From assembly GCA_012514635.1 (NCBI GenBank), contig JAAYZX010000028.1:1-54839 (forward strand): a stretch of DNA of 54,839 nt, read 5' to 3'. This DNA is from Actinomycetota bacterium (GTDB lineage: Bacteria > Actinomycetota > Thermoleophilia > RBG-16-64-13). The notes below the pieces were generated by a model that was not told the DNA's origin, searched no databases, and saw only the letters and a program-made list of their open reading frames with translations. This document shows positions 39,302 through 53,430 of this stretch, in pieces (the first letter of the stretch is position 1; each line of letters opens with the position of its first letter). Both the position numbers and the translations under genes were made by a program.

Positions 39302-41419
39302 TTACATCCCTCGCTGGCGGGAGATAATCTCCTCGGCGATAGTTCCTGGAACTTCTGTGTAATGACTGAACTGCATACTATAAGTTGCTCTCCCTTGGGT
39401 CAGAGAGCGAAGGTCAGTAGCATACCCGAACATTTGTGCCAAGGGAACCAACGCGGCGATGGCCTGCGCTCCTGCGCGCGGCTCCATACCTGTAATATGC
39501 CCCCGACGAGATACGAGATCTCCCATAACGTCGCCCATATACTCGTCTGGTACCACTACCTCCACACTCTCGAGGGGTTCCAGGAGCACGGGTTTGGCCT
39601 TACGCACGGCTTCGCGCACCGCCATGGAACCGGCCACACGAAACGCGAGTTCTGACGAATCAACTTCATGGTGCGATCCGTCCACCAGCTCAACTCTCAC
39701 ATCCACCAATGGGTAGCCCGCCAAAACACCGGTCTCCAGCGCTTCCGCCACGCCTGACTCAACGGCCGGAATGTACTCCCGAGGAATCACTCCACCGATG
39801 ATCTTGTTTTCGAAGGCAAACCCCTGACCGGCTTCGTTGGGAGCGACATTGATTACCACGTGACCAAACTGCCCTCGACCACCGGTCTGACGGACGAACC
39901 GACCCACAACATTGTCCACTGCCTGCTTGATAGTCTCCCGGTAAGCCACCTGTGGACGACCAACATTGGCATCGACTTTGAACTCACGCAACAGCCTGTC
40001 CACGATGATCTCGAGATGAAGCTCCCCCATACCGGAAATGATGGTCTGCCCCGTATCCTCGTCCACGCGCACGCGGAATGTGGGGTCTTCCTCGGCCAGC
40101 TTCATGAGACTCTCACCCAGCCGATCCTGATCGGCCTTGGTCTTCGGCTCAATAGCCACCCATATCACCGGCTCGGGGAACTCCATGGATTCCAACAGGA
40201 TAGGGTGGCCGGCCACTGTGAGGGTGTCTCCCGTTCCGGTGATCTTCAGGCCCACAGCCGCTCCGATGTCTCCGGCGTACATGGCCTCACGATCTTCTCG
40301 GTGGTTTGCATGCATCTCCAGGATGCGGCCAATACGTTCCTTTTTACCCTTTGACGAGTTGTAAACATACGAACCCGCCTTAAGTGTTCCCGAATACACG
40401 CGAAAGAAAGTCAGTCTACCTACGTACGGGTCGGACATGATTTTGAAGGCCAGCGCGGCGAACGGCGCATCGTCCTCCGCCGGGCGGATGACCTCGCGGC
40501 CGTTGCGTGGATCCGTCCCCGTGACCGGGGGGATATCAATGGGAGCCGGAAGATAGTCAACTACAGCGTCCAGCAACATCTGTACACCTTTGTTCTTGAA
40601 CGCGCTACCACACAGCACCGGCACGAAGCTCAGATTGAGAGTGGTCTTTCTGATGACGGCTTTTAGTTTCTCTTCAGGAATATCGTCGCCGTTGAGATAA
40701 GCGATGAGTATATCCTCGTCATGGTCGGCCAACTGCTCGACAAGCTCACGGCGATAATCTGTAGCTTTCTGTGCGTATTCTGGCGGGATGGACTCAGTGC
40801 TCCAATCCACACCTGTGTCATCCTTGTAGACATACGCACACATGCGTACCAGGTCAATTACCCCGACGAACTTATCCTCAACACCGATGGGCAATTGTAC
40901 AATCAGCGGGCGAGCATGAAGACGTTCCACCATCATGCCCACTCCCCGAAAGAAGTCCGCACCTACCCGATCCATTTTGTTGATAAATGCGATGCGCGGT
41001 ACGTGGTACTTGTCGGCCTGACGCCACACCGTCTCCGATTGAGGTTCCACGCCGCCCACCGAACAGAATAGAGCGATAGCCCCATCCAGAACCCGGAGAG
41101 AGCGCTCCACCTCCATAGTAAAGTCCACGTGCCCGGGCGTATCTATAACATTGACCAGATATTTATGCCAGATGCATGATGTAGCGGCAGCTGTAATGGT
41201 GATGCCACGCTCCTGCTCTTGTTGCATCCAGTCCATAACAGCGGCACCGTCATGCACCTCGCCCATCTTATATGTGCGGCCCGTGTAGTAGAGGATCCGT
41301 TCAGTGACGGTGGTCTTACCCGCATCGATGTGCGCCATGATGCCGATATTGCGCACAGACGACAACGGGAACCGTCGCTTCTGTCCTCCGTCTGCCTTTT
41401 TTGTTGTTACTTGAGCCAC
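39302..41419 (-). CDS. fusA: Translation elongation factor G
   Basis: GTPase driving translocation, 705 aa. P-loop AHIDAGKT 29-36, [14 protein letters not shown]; domains II-V follow and end [23 protein letters not shown] start at 41417-41419 with GAGG five bases upstream. A strong imperfect hairpin sits just before it (41438-41480). Confidence 0.98.
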   Translation of the reverse strand: MAQVTTKKADGGQKRRFPLSSVRNIGIMAHIDAGKTTVTERILYYTGRTYKMGEVHDGAAVMDWMQQEQERGITITAAATSCIWHKYLVNVIDTPGHVDFTMEVERSLRVLDGAIALFCSVGGVEPQSETVWRQADKYHVPRIAFINKMDRVGADFFRGVGMMVERLHARPLIVQLPIGVEDKFVGVIDLVRMCAYVYKDDTGVDWSTESIPPEYAQKATDYRRELVEQLADHDEDILIAYLNGDDIPEEKLKAVIRKTTLNLSFVPVLCGSAFKNKGVQMLLDAVVDYLPAPIDIPPVTGTDPRNGREVIRPAEDDAPFAALAFKIMSDPYVGRLTFFRVYSGTLKAGSYVYNSSKGKKERIGRILEMHANHREDREAMYAGDIGAAVGLKITGTGDTLTVAGHPILLESMEFPEPVIWVAIEPKTKADQDRLGESLMKLAEEDPTFRVRVDEDTGQTIISGMGELHLEIIVDRLLREFKVDANVGRPQVAYRETIKQAVDNVVGRFVRQTGGRGQFGHVVINVAPNEAGQGFAFENKIIGGVIPREYIPAVESGVAEALETGVLAGYPLVDVRVELVDGSHHEVDSSELAFRVAGSMAVREAVRKAKPVLLEPLESVEVVVPDEYMGDVMGDLVSRRGHITGMEPRAGAQAIAALVPLAQMFGYATDLRSLTQGRATYSMQFSHYTEVPGTIAEEIISRQRGM

Positions 41420-41437
41420 GTAATCCTCACGCATACA

Positions 41438-41480
41438 GGAATCCGAGCGGGCTGCCCGGGGGCATACCCGCCCGGATTCC
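41438..41480 (-). promoter_or_regulatory. Hairpin between rpsG and fusA
   Basis: Arms 41438-41451 and 41467-41480 pair over 14 positions with one mismatch (GGAATCCG helix plus a GCGGG helix) around a 15-base loop. It fills half of the 96-bp gap before fusA. No U-run follows. In E. coli S7 represses its operon at a site between rpsL and rpsG; whether S7 binds here is open. Confidence 0.65.
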
Positions 41481-41515
41481 AATATTGGCTATTACACAGT
41501 ATGTTACCCGACGAC

Positions 41516-41983
41516 CTACCAGCGGTAGTGAGCGAAGGCTTTGTTGGCCTCAGCCATACGTAGCAGGTCTTCTTTTTTCTTCATAGTAGCGCCGGTGCGA
41601 CCGTATCCATCTATGAGCTCGGCCGCCAGACGCTCAGACATCCTTTTCTCACGACGCAATCTGCTATGAGTCACCAGCCAACGAATCGCCAACGTGTACG
41701 ACCGCCGTGTAGGCACTTCCACAGGCACCTGGTAGTTGGCCCCACCAACTCTCCGTGACCGCACTTCCAGCTGCGGCCTGACGTTCTCTACTGCTTCCTT
41801 CAGGACAACAACCGGATCATTCCCGGTCTGCTCACGGATGATGGCCATAGCATCATACATGATGTGTTCAGCGGTAGATTTCTTGCCGTCGACCATCATG
41901 CGATTTATGACCTGCGTCACCAGGCGGTTCTTAAAAACCGGATCCGGCTGGATATCACGTTTTGCTGCTTTAGTTCTTCTCAT
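41516..41983 (-). CDS. rpsG: 30S ribosomal protein S7
   Basis: Assembly initiator of the small-subunit head, 155 aa. Marks: [19 protein letters not shown] and ALRW-type segment [23 protein letters not shown] start, 18 bp after rpsL. Confidence 0.98.
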   Translation of the reverse strand: MRRTKAAKRDIQPDPVFKNRLVTQVINRMMVDGKKSTAEHIMYDAMAIIREQTGNDPVVVLKEAVENVRPQLEVRSRRVGGANYQVPVEVPTRRSYTLAIRWLVTHSRLRREKRMSERLAAELIDGYGRTGATMKKKEDLLRMAEANKAFAHYRW

Positions 41984-42001
41984 GATCCTTGCTTCCCAGG
42001 C

Positions 42002-42373
42002 CTAGCTACCGGCCTTGACGCCGTACTTGGAACGGCTCTGCTTCCGGTTGGCCACCCCGGCCGCGTCCAGTGCGGCACGAACAATCTTATAACGCACACC
42101 CGGCAGATCCTTGACCCGACCGCCTCTGATGAGCACCACAGAGTGTTCCTGTAGATTGTGGCCGATGCCCGGAATATACGCAGTGACCTCCATGCCGTTT
42201 ACCAAGCGGACGCGAGCCACTTTGCGCAGAGCCGAGTTAGGCTTCTTTGGGGTAGTTGTATAGACACGAGTGCAAACGCCGCGCTTCTGCGGCGCTCCCT
42301 TAAGCGCCGGCGTCTTGGTCTTCTTGCTCTGCGAGACCCGCGCTTTCCGTATCAGCTGATTGATGGTCGGCAC
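42002..42373 (-). CDS. rpsL: 30S ribosomal protein S12
   Basis: Decoding-centre protein, 123 aa. [17 protein letters not shown] and [16 protein letters not shown] carry the lysines whose mutation gives streptomycin resistance in other bacteria; both are wild type here. GTG start with GGGAG five bases upstream. First gene behind the promoter at 42428-42456. Confidence 0.98.
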   Translation of the reverse strand: MPTINQLIRKARVSQSKKTKTPALKGAPQKRGVCTRVYTTTPKKPNSALRKVARVRLVNGMEVTAYIPGIGHNLQEHSVVLIRGGRVKDLPGVRYKIVRAALDAAGVANRKQSRSKYGVKAGS

Positions 42374-42427
42374 AAATGCTCCCTACTCACAGTGTCATCA
42401 CGTCCACGGCAGAAGCCGCGGCGGCGA

Positions 42428-42456
42428 AGTATAGCAAAGGCGCACAAGCGCGACAA
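42428..42456 (-). promoter_or_regulatory. Promoter of the str-S10-spc-alpha gene run
   Basis: On the minus strand TTGTCG (-35, 42451-42456) and TATACT (-10, 42428-42433) are 17 bp apart. The start would be near 42421, about 48 bases before rpsL. It is the only promoter I see for the genes down to rpsI, though internal ones are possible. Confidence 0.8.
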
Positions 42457-42475
42457 GAAACGCGGCCGCACTCGT

Positions 42476-45400
42476 TCATGCTTCTACACCCTCCTCCGGC
42501 TGCCGCTCTACTCGCTCTACTTGATCACTTTCGAGCTCGGGCTCGTCTGAAGGGAGAGAATCTTCCAGTGGCTCAATGACATCGTCCTTGAGACACCAGT
42601 TGCGTTCCAGCAGGCGGGCTCTCACCTCCTCCAAACTCTTCTGGCCAAACCCGGGCACGGCCAGAAGCTCGGTAGAGGTGCGTTCAATGATTTCGCCCAC
42701 AGTCTCGATACTTGCTCGGCTGAGCACTGAGTGGATATAGGTGGGCAGTTCCAGATCATCGATAGGAATATCATCTTCTTCGCGACGGCCGGCACCCATC
42801 AGTCTGGCCCATTCCTGCTCGGGGCTCAGAGCGTGCGCGCCGAACGCGTCGAGGTCGCCTTCCATGCCGAATAGACCGCCCCGTTGCTTGGTAGAGATCA
42901 CGTCCACGTTGCGATAAGCCTTCAGCCCGGTAGCGGCGGGGATGAGCTTGCCGATGATCACGTTCTCCTTGAGACCGCGCAGGTGATCGGTCTTGCCTTC
43001 CAAAGCGGCGTCGGTCAGCACTTTGGTGGTCTCCTGGAAGGAGGCCGCCGACAAAAAGCTCTCCGTGGCCAAAGAGGCCTTGGTGATGCCCAGGATAACC
43101 TCACCGAAGGTGGCCGGCTCTCCGCCCTGCTCTTCTATCGCCTGATTCTCCCGAACCACGGTTGAGCGATCAACCATCTGTCCCGGCAGGAAGTAGGTGT
43201 CTCCGGGGCTGTCCACGATTACCTTCTTGGTCATCTGACGCACGATGAGCTCGATGTGTTTATCGTTGATGTCCACGCCCTGACTCTTGTAGACACGCTG
43301 CACCTCTTCCACGATGTACTGAGACACGCGCAGCATACCCATGAAAGGCGGCGCCAATGAATCGTCCAAATAGGTCTCGTTGTACGTGTTGCGCAAGACG
43401 TCCAATAATTCGTGCGGGTTGAGAGAGCCTTCATACAGCTGATCTCCGGCATCCACCACCTGGCCGTCGCGTACCAACAGACGTTGGCGGCGACTCACGG
43501 TGTAGGAGTGCTTGGTCTCACCGTCCGCTGATACGATATGGACCTTGACGGCTTTGTCACCGTCTTCAATGTGAACGGTTCCTCCCGTCTCTATGGCTCG
43601 AGCCTGGCCCTTGGGCTTGCGGGCTTCGAAGAGCTCCACCACCCGGGGAAGGCCCTGGGTGATATCCAGACCGGCCACGCCTCCCAGGTGGAAGGTACGC
43701 ATGGTGAGCTGAGTACCGGGCTCACCGATGGACTGCGCCGCCACGTGACCTACGGCCTCACCGATGGCCACGAGTTCGTTGGTGGCAAGCGATCTGCCGT
43801 AGCAGCGCTGGCACACACCGTATTCGCTCTCACAGACCAGGACCGAGCGCACCTCCAGCTTCATGTCTCGGAAACGAATGTCGGCAAACACCGTATCCAG
43901 CCGCTCCAGCACCTTTTTGGTGATGTGATCGTTGCGCCGGTGCAGGATCTCTCCCGTCTCGGGATCCACCACATCGGCACCGAACAGGCGGCCCAGCAGG
44001 TGTTCGTTGATCTTGTCTTCTTTGCGCAGGGGGATCCCTATGGATGCCTGAGTCCCGCAATCCTCCTCGCGGATGACCACGTCTTGGGAGACATCCACCA
44101 GACGACGGGTAAGGTAGCCCGAGTCGGCCGTGCGCAGCGCAGTGTCGGCCAGGCCTTTGCGGGCGCCGTGCGTGGAGATGAAGTATTCCAGCACCGACAG
44201 CCCTTCCATGAAGTTGGCCTTGATGGGGCGCTCGATAATCTCGCCCTTAGGATTGGCCATGAGGCCGCGCATACCCGCCAACTGCCTGATCTGCTTGATC
44301 GAGCCACGGGCACCGGAGTTGGCCATCATGTAGATGGGGTTGAGGCGTCGCAGGTTACGCTCCATGGCCTCGGCAACTTCGTCGGTAGCCTCGGTCCAAA
44401 GCTCAGTTACCCGATCATGGCGTTCGGATTCAGTAAGCGCACCTTTCTGGTACCGCTTCTGCAGCAGCCCCACCTTCTCTTCGTATTTGTCGAGAATCTC
44501 CTCTTTTTCAGGCGGCACCACGATATCGTTTTTGCTGATGGTGACTCCAGCCAGAGTGGCATAACGAAAGCCCAGGCTCTTCAGCACATCGAGGATGCTG
44601 GCCACGGCTGTAGCGCCGTAATATTCCACCAGATCCCCCACAAAGGCCGACATCTCCTTCTTGGTGATGGGGTGATTCTGGAAACGGTAGTCGTCTTTGT
44701 GCGGCGGGATGCCGTCGACAGCAGACTTTTCCCACTCCTCGCCGAAATAAGCGCTCAATCCACGCACCACGGCAGAGTTGAGCAGTGCCCGCCCCACTGT
44801 GGTCACCAGGCGACGACCGTCCCAGCGAAACAGAATGGGATCCTGCAGACGCACGGCCTTGGCTAGAAGCGCCGCCTCCAGCTCGGCGGCATCGTTGAAG
44901 GGGCGCGGCCGCGGGTGAAGCGTGGTCAGAGCCTCAGGGTCGGCCGGATCGACGGCTCTCAGATCCGGTCCCTCGAAGTGGGTGAGATAGTAAACTCCCA
45001 AGATCATGTCCTGGCTGGGCACGGCGATGGGCTTGCCGTGGGCAGGCGACAGAATGTTGTTGGAGGACAGCATGAGGATACGCGCCTCCGCCTGCGCCTC
45101 CACCGACAAGGGCAGATGCACGGCCATCTGATCGCCGTCGAAATCGGCGTTGAACGCCGTACACACCAAGGGGTGCAGCTGAATGGCTTTGCCCTCGATG
45201 AGCTTGGGCTCAAAAGCTTGGATGCCCAGGCGGTGCAGGGTGGGAGCGCGGTTGAGCAGCACCGGGTGTTCGTTGATAACCTCCTCCAAGATGTCCCACA
45301 CCTCAGAGGCTTCGCCCTCCACGATCTTCTTGGCCGCCTTGATGTTCTGTGCCTGTTTGCGCTCCACCAGCCGGCTCATAACAAAGGGTTTGAAGAGCTC

Positions 45401-47017
45401 GAGCGCCATGGTCTTAGGAAGACCACACTGATGTAGCTGCAGCTCCGGGCCCGCTACGATCACCGAGCGGCCCGAGTAGTCCACACGCTTACCCAGCAGA
45501 TTCTGCCGGAAGCGCCCCTGTTTGCCTTTGAGCATGTCTGAGAGCGACTTCAAAGGTCGGTTGCCCGGGCCCACTACTGCCCGGCCCCGGCGGCCGTTAT
45601 CAAACAGCGCATCCACCGCTTCCTGCAGCATGCGCTTCTCGTTGTTGACAATGATCTCCGGCGCCCCCAGGTCCAACAGGCGCTTGAGGCGATTGTTGCG
45701 ATTGATGACGCGGCGGTACAGATCGTTGAGGTCACTGGTGGCAAAACGACCACCATCCAGCTGTACCATGGGCCTAAGCTCCGGCGGGATCACGGGGATG
45801 GTCTCCAAGATCATCCACTCCGGCCGGTTTTGGCTACGCGCGAAGGCCTCCGCCACCTTGAGCCGCTTGACCGCGCGGCTCTGCTTCTGGCCTTTGCTGG
45901 TCTTGATGGTTTCCCGCAGTGAGGTGGTTTCATCATCCAGGTCCACGGCCGCCAAAAGTTCACGGATGGCCTCCGCCCCCATGCCTCCCCGGAAGTACAC
46001 GCCGTCCCCGAACGGACTACCGTAGCGCTCCTTGAGTTCGCGGAAGAACATCTCTCCCAGCTCAATTTCGTGCAGGTTGTCCTCGGAGCGGGCGCGCTGC
46101 CCGTAGAAAATGGCCGTCTTTCTGACCAACTCGTCGAATATGTACCACAGATCGCGGCGGCGGTTGACCTGCTCTTCTGTACGGCGATCCAGGTCACGTA
46201 GACGTTGATCCGCCTCCTGGCGCAGACGCGCGATCTCTGTATCTCTTTCGTGCTGGGTGCGCTCGGACACCGGAAGTTCATCCAGGCCCAGGGCCACGAT
46301 GTCATCCTCATCGGGCGTGGAGTTGCCCAGCAGCACCGAGATGCGCTTGTCGCGCTCGGCCATGGTCTTGACTTTCAGCCGGTCGCGTTTTTCCAGCAGC
46401 CGCTCCACATCCCACTCCACTTTATCGGGCAGGGTGAGCAGCTTCTCGCGGCGTTCCAGGCCCTGCTCCCCCTCGCTGCGCTGACGGATACGGCGGTCTA
46501 GATCCTCATCGTAGTCTTCGAAGATGGATCCTTGGTCGTCCACCCAGTACTCCACCCGGCAGCAGGGAGTTACGCGATCTTTCTCCTTCTTCTCTTCATC
46601 CACCCAGGTCACTATTGAGGCCGAGAAGTAAAGGACGCGCTCCAACTGCTTGGGCGAGATGTCGAGCAGATAGCCCATGCGGCTGGGCACGCCTTTGAAG
46701 TACCAGATGTGGCTGACCGGCGCCGCCAAATCGATATGCCCCATGCGCTCGCGGCGCACCCGGGCGCGGGTGACCTCCACTCCGCAGCGCTCGCACTTGA
46801 TGCCTTTGTAGCGCACGCGCTTATACTTGCCGCAGTAACACTCCCAGTCTTTGGTGGGGCCGAAGATGCGCTCGCAGAATAGGCCGTCTTTCTCCGGTTT
46901 GAGTGTGCGGTAGTTGATGGTCTCCGGTTTGGTCACCTCGCCTGAGGACCAAGCCCGGATCTGTTCGGGGGAAGCCAGACCGATGGTGATAGCATCGAAT
47001 TCATTAATATCGATCAA
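42476..47017 (-). CDS. rpoC: RNA polymerase beta' subunit with alpha-CTD-like tail
   Basis: Catalytic clamp subunit, 1513 aa, long for the family. Zinc site Cys60, Cys62, Cys75, Cys78; a coiled, charged insertion at about 140-335 at the place where Mycobacterium beta' has a shorter one; catalytic NADFDGD at 623-629; second zinc region [14 protein letters not shown]. After the usual end ([18 protein letters not shown]) comes an acidic linker and then, at about 1419-1480, a domain homologous to the alpha CTD, followed by an acidic tail. TTG start: an in-frame TAG lies three codons upstream and AGGAG six bases before the codon; no ATG or GTG start exists. Confidence 0.98.
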   Translation of the reverse strand: MIDINEFDAITIGLASPEQIRAWSSGEVTKPETINYRTLKPEKDGLFCERIFGPTKDWECYCGKYKRVRYKGIKCERCGVEVTRARVRRERMGHIDLAAPVSHIWYFKGVPSRMGYLLDISPKQLERVLYFSASIVTWVDEEKKEKDRVTPCCRVEYWVDDQGSIFEDYDEDLDRRIRQRSEGEQGLERREKLLTLPDKVEWDVERLLEKRDRLKVKTMAERDKRISVLLGNSTPDEDDIVALGLDELPVSERTQHERDTEIARLRQEADQRLRDLDRRTEEQVNRRRDLWYIFDELVRKTAIFYGQRARSEDNLHEIELGEMFFRELKERYGSPFGDGVYFRGGMGAEAIRELLAAVDLDDETTSLRETIKTSKGQKQSRAVKRLKVAEAFARSQNRPEWMILETIPVIPPELRPMVQLDGGRFATSDLNDLYRRVINRNNRLKRLLDLGAPEIIVNNEKRMLQEAVDALFDNGRRGRAVVGPGNRPLKSLSDMLKGKQGRFRQNLLGKRVDYSGRSVIVAGPELQLHQCGLPKTMALELFKPFVMSRLVERKQAQNIKAAKKIVEGEASEVWDILEEVINEHPVLLNRAPTLHRLGIQAFEPKLIEGKAIQLHPLVCTAFNADFDGDQMAVHLPLSVEAQAEARILMLSSNNILSPAHGKPIAVPSQDMILGVYYLTHFEGPDLRAVDPADPEALTTLHPRPRPFNDAAELEAALLAKAVRLQDPILFRWDGRRLVTTVGRALLNSAVVRGLSAYFGEEWEKSAVDGIPPHKDDYRFQNHPITKKEMSAFVGDLVEYYGATAVASILDVLKSLGFRYATLAGVTISKNDIVVPPEKEEILDKYEEKVGLLQKRYQKGALTESERHDRVTELWTEATDEVAEAMERNLRRLNPIYMMANSGARGSIKQIRQLAGMRGLMANPKGEIIERPIKANFMEGLSVLEYFISTHGARKGLADTALRTADSGYLTRRLVDVSQDVVIREEDCGTQASIGIPLRKEDKINEHLLGRLFGADVVDPETGEILHRRNDHITKKVLERLDTVFADIRFRDMKLEVRSVLVCESEYGVCQRCYGRSLATNELVAIGEAVGHVAAQSIGEPGTQLTMRTFHLGGVAGLDITQGLPRVVELFEARKPKGQARAIETGGTVHIEDGDKAVKVHIVSADGETKHSYTVSRRQRLLVRDGQVVDAGDQLYEGSLNPHELLDVLRNTYNETYLDDSLAPPFMGMLRVSQYIVEEVQRVYKSQGVDINDKHIELIVRQMTKKVIVDSPGDTYFLPGQMVDRSTVVRENQAIEEQGGEPATFGEVILGITKASLATESFLSAASFQETTKVLTDAALEGKTDHLRGLKENVIIGKLIPAATGLKAYRNVDVISTKQRGGLFGMEGDLDAFGAHALSPEQEWARLMGAGRREEDDIPIDDLELPTYIHSVLSRASIETVGEIIERTSTELLAVPGFGQKSLEEVRARLLERNWCLKDDVIEPLEDSLPSDEPELESDQVERVERQPEEGVEA
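42578..42763 (-). other. Alpha-CTD-like domain at the C-terminus of beta'
   Basis: Residues about 1419-1480 (IDDLELPTY to WCLKDD) align without gaps to the CTD of this organism's RpoA; by hand I count 29 of 61 identical positions. The helix-hairpin-helix glycine, lysine and serine (G1458, K1460, S1461; G296, K298, S299 of E. coli) and E1464 (E302) are kept. The DNA-contacting R265, N268 and C269 are replaced by Tyr1427, Ser1430 and Val1431. Confidence 0.92.
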
Positions 47018-47026
47018 AGAAGGCTC

Positions 47027-50812
<3,786 letters not shown>

Positions 50813-50893
50813 GCGGGGTCACTCCTCACATGCGTCGGGGGTTTTGCACGGGCTTATGCGCAACCTTGGAGTCTATCACATAAATAGCAGGTG

Positions 50894-50949
50894 CGAAGCG
50901 CCGCTAGGTCGGACACATCTTCTAGTGTACCCGACCTAGCGGCGCTTCG
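50894..50949 (-). promoter_or_regulatory. Long hairpin upstream of rpoB
   Basis: A perfect 19-bp stem, 50894-50912 with 50931-50949, closes an 18-base loop that itself contains ACAC/GTGT. The minus strand after it has no U-run. It lies about 80 bp upstream of rpoB and abuts a second palindrome. It resembles the attenuator and RNase III region of the E. coli rplL-rpoB gap in place, not in sequence. Confidence 0.9.
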
Positions 50950-50986
50950 TCGTCGACGGTTGGCCATATGGCCAACCGTCGACGAC
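50949..50986. repeat. Perfect 38-bp palindrome between rplL and rpoB
   Basis: Bases 50949-50967 are the exact reverse complement of 50968-50986, with no spacer (arms begin GTCGTCGACGGTTGGCCAT). It starts on the last base of the preceding hairpin and lies 16 bp after the rplL stop. It has no U-run. Confidence 0.95.
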
Positions 50987-51002
50987 CACGTCACATATAT
51001 TC

Positions 51003-51380
51003 TTACTTAAGCTCGACGGCGGCGCCGGCTTCCTCGAGGTCCTTCTTCAGGTCTTCAGCTTCCTGCTTGCTGACACCCTGCTTGACCGAGTTGGGAGCGC
51101 CATCCACCAAGTCTTTCGCTTCTTTCAGACCCAGGCCTGTAGCAGAACGCACGACCTTAATCACGTTGATTTTCTTCTCACCCACGGCGGTGAGAATCAC
51201 GTCAAACTCCGTCTTCTCCTCTTCAGCGGGCCCGGCGGCCGCACCTGCCGCCGGCGCAGCCGCCACCGCTAGCGGCGCGGCCGCCGACACACCAAACTCC
51301 TCTTCCAGCGCCTTGACCAGATCGGCCAGGCCCAGAACCGACATCTTCTTGATCTCTTCTATCAGTTCCTGCGGGGTCAT
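51003..51380 (-). CDS. rplL: 50S ribosomal protein L7/L12
   Basis: Stalk protein present in several copies per ribosome, recruiting the GTPase factors. 125 aa: N-terminal dimerisation part, Ala-rich hinge (about 35-55) and C-terminal domain with [20 protein letters not shown] and [18 protein letters not shown] start. Its message is followed by the large hairpins before rpoB. Confidence 0.98.
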   Translation of the reverse strand: MTPQELIEEIKKMSVLGLADLVKALEEEFGVSAAAPLAVAAAPAAGAAAGPAEEEKTEFDVILTAVGEKKINVIKVVRSATGLGLKEAKDLVDGAPNSVKQGVSKQEAEDLKKDLEEAGAAVELK

Positions 51381-51452
51381 TATCCATCTGCCTCCGTCTA
51401 CAGCGGGCTAAGCCCTCTTCACATCATCCTTGATGCTCTGAATCACCCGGCC

Positions 51453-51980
51453 TCAGGCAGCCTCCTGGGCCTTCTGCTCACGAACACGATCCATCGCCAC
51501 TACCAGCCCCCTAATGGGGCCATTGAGAACAGTTGCCAAACCGTACAGCGGTCCCGCAATACCGCTCACCACTTGAGCGAGAAGCTCCTCGCGAGACGGT
51601 AGTGTGGCCATCTGCTCGACCTGGCTGACACTAATGCTCTTCTGCTCCAGGAAGCCGCCTTTGATGGCTGCCTTACGCTTCTCCCGAATGAACGACTGGA
51701 TCACCTTGGCGACAACCGCAGCGTCATCTCGGCAGTAAACTACGGCGGAAGGACCCGTCAGCAACTCGCTCATACCTTCCAAGCTGGCTTGGGCGGCCGC
51801 CCGCCTGGCAAGCGTGTTCTTCACAACCTGTAGAGCCGCGCCCGCCCCATTCAGGCGGCGCCGCAGGTCTGTTATCTCCGCCACAGTCAGGCCTTGGAAA
51901 TCCATCAGATACATCACCGAGGCCTCGGACATCTCTGAGAGCATTCTTTCCACTCTCTCCGCTTTGTCGGCTCTAGCCAC
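51453..51980 (-). CDS. rplJ: 50S ribosomal protein L10
   Basis: Base of the L7/L12 stalk and likely repressor of its own leader. 175 aa, with FQGLTVAEITDLRRRL and VVKNTLARRA; the C-terminal helix binds L7/L12. GTG start with AAGGAGGG seven bases upstream, right after the attenuator. Confidence 0.98.
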   Translation of the reverse strand: MARADKAERVERMLSEMSEASVMYLMDFQGLTVAEITDLRRRLNGAGAALQVVKNTLARRAAAQASLEGMSELLTGPSAVVYCRDDAAVVAKVIQSFIREKRKAAIKGGFLEQKSISVSQVEQMATLPSREELLAQVVSGIAGPLYGLATVLNGPIRGLVVAMDRVREQKAQEAA

Positions 51981-52000
51981 GCGCTATCCCTCCTTTCTGC

Positions 52001-52032
52001 AAAAAATATCCACCCCTGAGAACAGAGGTGGA
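52001..52032 (-). terminator. Attenuator terminator in the L10 leader
   Basis: On the minus strand TCCACCTCTG (52023-52032) pairs with CAGGGGTGGA (52009-52018) over 10 bp with one G-U pair, loop TTCT, followed by TATTTTTT. It is the clearest intrinsic terminator of the window and lies 20 bp before rplJ, so it should act as an attenuator for rplJ-rplL-rpoB-rpoC. Confidence 0.85.
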
Positions 52033-52144
52033 CGCAAAGCTGCAACCCGTAATACGGGCGCTCTTTCTTTGTCATCCCGCCTCGGCCGGCTAATGCTGTA
52101 CGCCTACTTATGCCCTTAAGGGAACCGACTGTCTCAGGCAAGGA
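52033..52144 (-). promoter_or_regulatory. Ribosomal protein L10 leader RNA
   Basis: The transcript between the promoter and the attenuator contains GAGACAGUCGGUU, UUAAGGGCAUAAGUAGGC and GGCCGAGGCGG, which resemble the kink-turn and L10-binding parts of the Gram-positive L10 leader as I remember it. L10-L12 binding would favour the terminator and lower stalk and RNA polymerase synthesis. Confidence 0.75.
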
Positions 52145-52150
52145 AGCAGC

Positions 52151-52179
52151 AGTATAGCCCCGCTGCCGGGCGCCCGCAA
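52151..52179 (-). promoter_or_regulatory. Promoter of rplJ-rplL-rpoB-rpoC
   Basis: TTGCGG (-35, 52174-52179) and TATACT (-10, 52151-52156) are 17 bp apart on the minus strand, beginning five bases after the rplA stop. Transcription would start near 52144. Confidence 0.8.
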
Positions 52180-52183
52180 CCGT

Positions 52184-52900
52184 CTACGTAAGTCCTTCTT
52201 CTCCTGAGGTGCGGGCCTTTCCAGTATCGATAGGTATGCCGGGACCCATAGTGCTGGTCATGGTCAAGCTGCGCAGGTACTTACCCTTCGCGGCCGCCGG
52301 CTTGGCGCGAACGATTTCATCGATCACTTCACGATAATTCTCCGAGAGGGCCTCTTCGTCAAAGGATTTCTTACCTATGATCAGGTGGACCACACCAAAC
52401 TTATCCGTCCGGTACTCTACCTTCCCGGCCTTCATGTCCTTCACCGCTTTATCCACTTCAAATGTGACAGTCCCGGCCTTAGGATTCGGCATCAGGCCAC
52501 GAGGCCCCAAAACCCGCCCCAGCTTCCCCACAACCCCCATCATGTCAGGAGTAGCAATAGCGGCATCAAAGTCAAGAAAACCTTCCTGCACCTTCTGAGC
52601 CAGATCTTCGGCACCAACGAACTCAGCGCCGGCCTCTTCTGCTTCTGTCGCCTTTTCGCCTTTAGCGAACACGGCCAAGCGCACTGTTTTTCCAGTACCG
52701 TGCGGAAGCATAAGCGTACCGCGAACCTGCTGGTCCGCGTGCCGAGGGTTGACGCCAAGCCTGATATGGAGTTCAACCGTTTCGTCAAACTTTGCGGTCT
52801 TCATCTCTTTAAGAAGGCGCACGGCCTCTGTGGCGCTGTACACCTTCCCCGGCTCGATCGCCTTCTTGGCTTCTTTGTACTGCCTAGAATCCCTGCCCAC
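52184..52900 (-). CDS. rplA: 50S ribosomal protein L1
   Basis: Mobile stalk protein at the E site, 238 aa. Marks: [39 protein letters not shown] and the end [14 protein letters not shown] start with GGAGG seven bases upstream. L1 commonly represses rplK-rplA; I did not identify its site. Confidence 0.98.
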   Translation of the reverse strand: MGRDSRQYKEAKKAIEPGKVYSATEAVRLLKEMKTAKFDETVELHIRLGVNPRHADQQVRGTLMLPHGTGKTVRLAVFAKGEKATEAEEAGAEFVGAEDLAQKVQEGFLDFDAAIATPDMMGVVGKLGRVLGPRGLMPNPKAGTVTFEVDKAVKDMKAGKVEYRTDKFGVVHLIIGKKSFDEEALSENYREVIDEIVRAKPAAAKGKYLRSLTMTSTMGPGIPIDTGKARTSGEEGLT

Positions 52901-52988
52901 TGTGATTCCTCCTGGTGGTCATAACGGGTACCGCACCCTCCCACCTTTCGCGTTTGCCCTTCTAAAGCCTGGTGAATCTTGCGACCAA

Positions 52989-53414
52989 TCAGCCCTCCAC
53001 CGATACACCCATACTGCGCGCCGTACCGGCCAATATGTTGATGGCCGCATCTATATCGGTACAGTTCAGGTCGGGTAGCTTCTGTTCAGCGATGGTCCTG
53101 AGCTGTTCCCGAGTGATTTTCCCCACTGTTTCGCGGCGAGACATCGAGGCGCCTTTTGATAAACCGGTGATCTCCTTGATAAGAACCGCGGCAGGAGGCG
53201 TCTTCAGAATAAACGTGAACGATCGATCCTCGAACACCGTGATTTCTACCGGTACCACAGTGCCCACCTTATCCTGCGTTTGGGCATTATACGCCTTGCA
53301 GAACTCCATGATATTGACGGCGTGCTGACCCAGAGCGGGGCCCACAGGAGGGGCCGGTGTTGCCTGCCCGCCGTTGATCTGCAGCTTGACGATAGCCCGT
53401 ACCTTCTTGGCCAC
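52989..53414 (-). CDS. rplK: 50S ribosomal protein L11
   Basis: GTPase-centre protein, target region of thiostrepton with 23S rRNA. 141 aa, with [20 protein letters not shown] and the C-terminal RNA-binding domain (about 72-141). The N-terminal prolines of PAPPVGP are intact. GTG start with GGGAG six bases upstream. Confidence 0.98.
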   Translation of the reverse strand: MAKKVRAIVKLQINGGQATPAPPVGPALGQHAVNIMEFCKAYNAQTQDKVGTVVPVEITVFEDRSFTFILKTPPAAVLIKEITGLSKGASMSRRETVGKITREQLRTIAEQKLPDLNCTDIDAAINILAGTARSMGVSVEG

Positions 53415-53430
53415 TTCCGACTCCCGTTTA

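Noticed and set aside
43538-44866. 442-codon open frame on the plus strand
   Set aside because: It lies wholly inside rpoC, antisense to highly conserved parts, and matches no family I know.
50894-50986. CRISPR or insertion sequence at the rplL-rpoB palindromes
   Set aside because: The two hairpins differ in sequence, there is no repeat-spacer series, no transposase and no target duplication that I can see.
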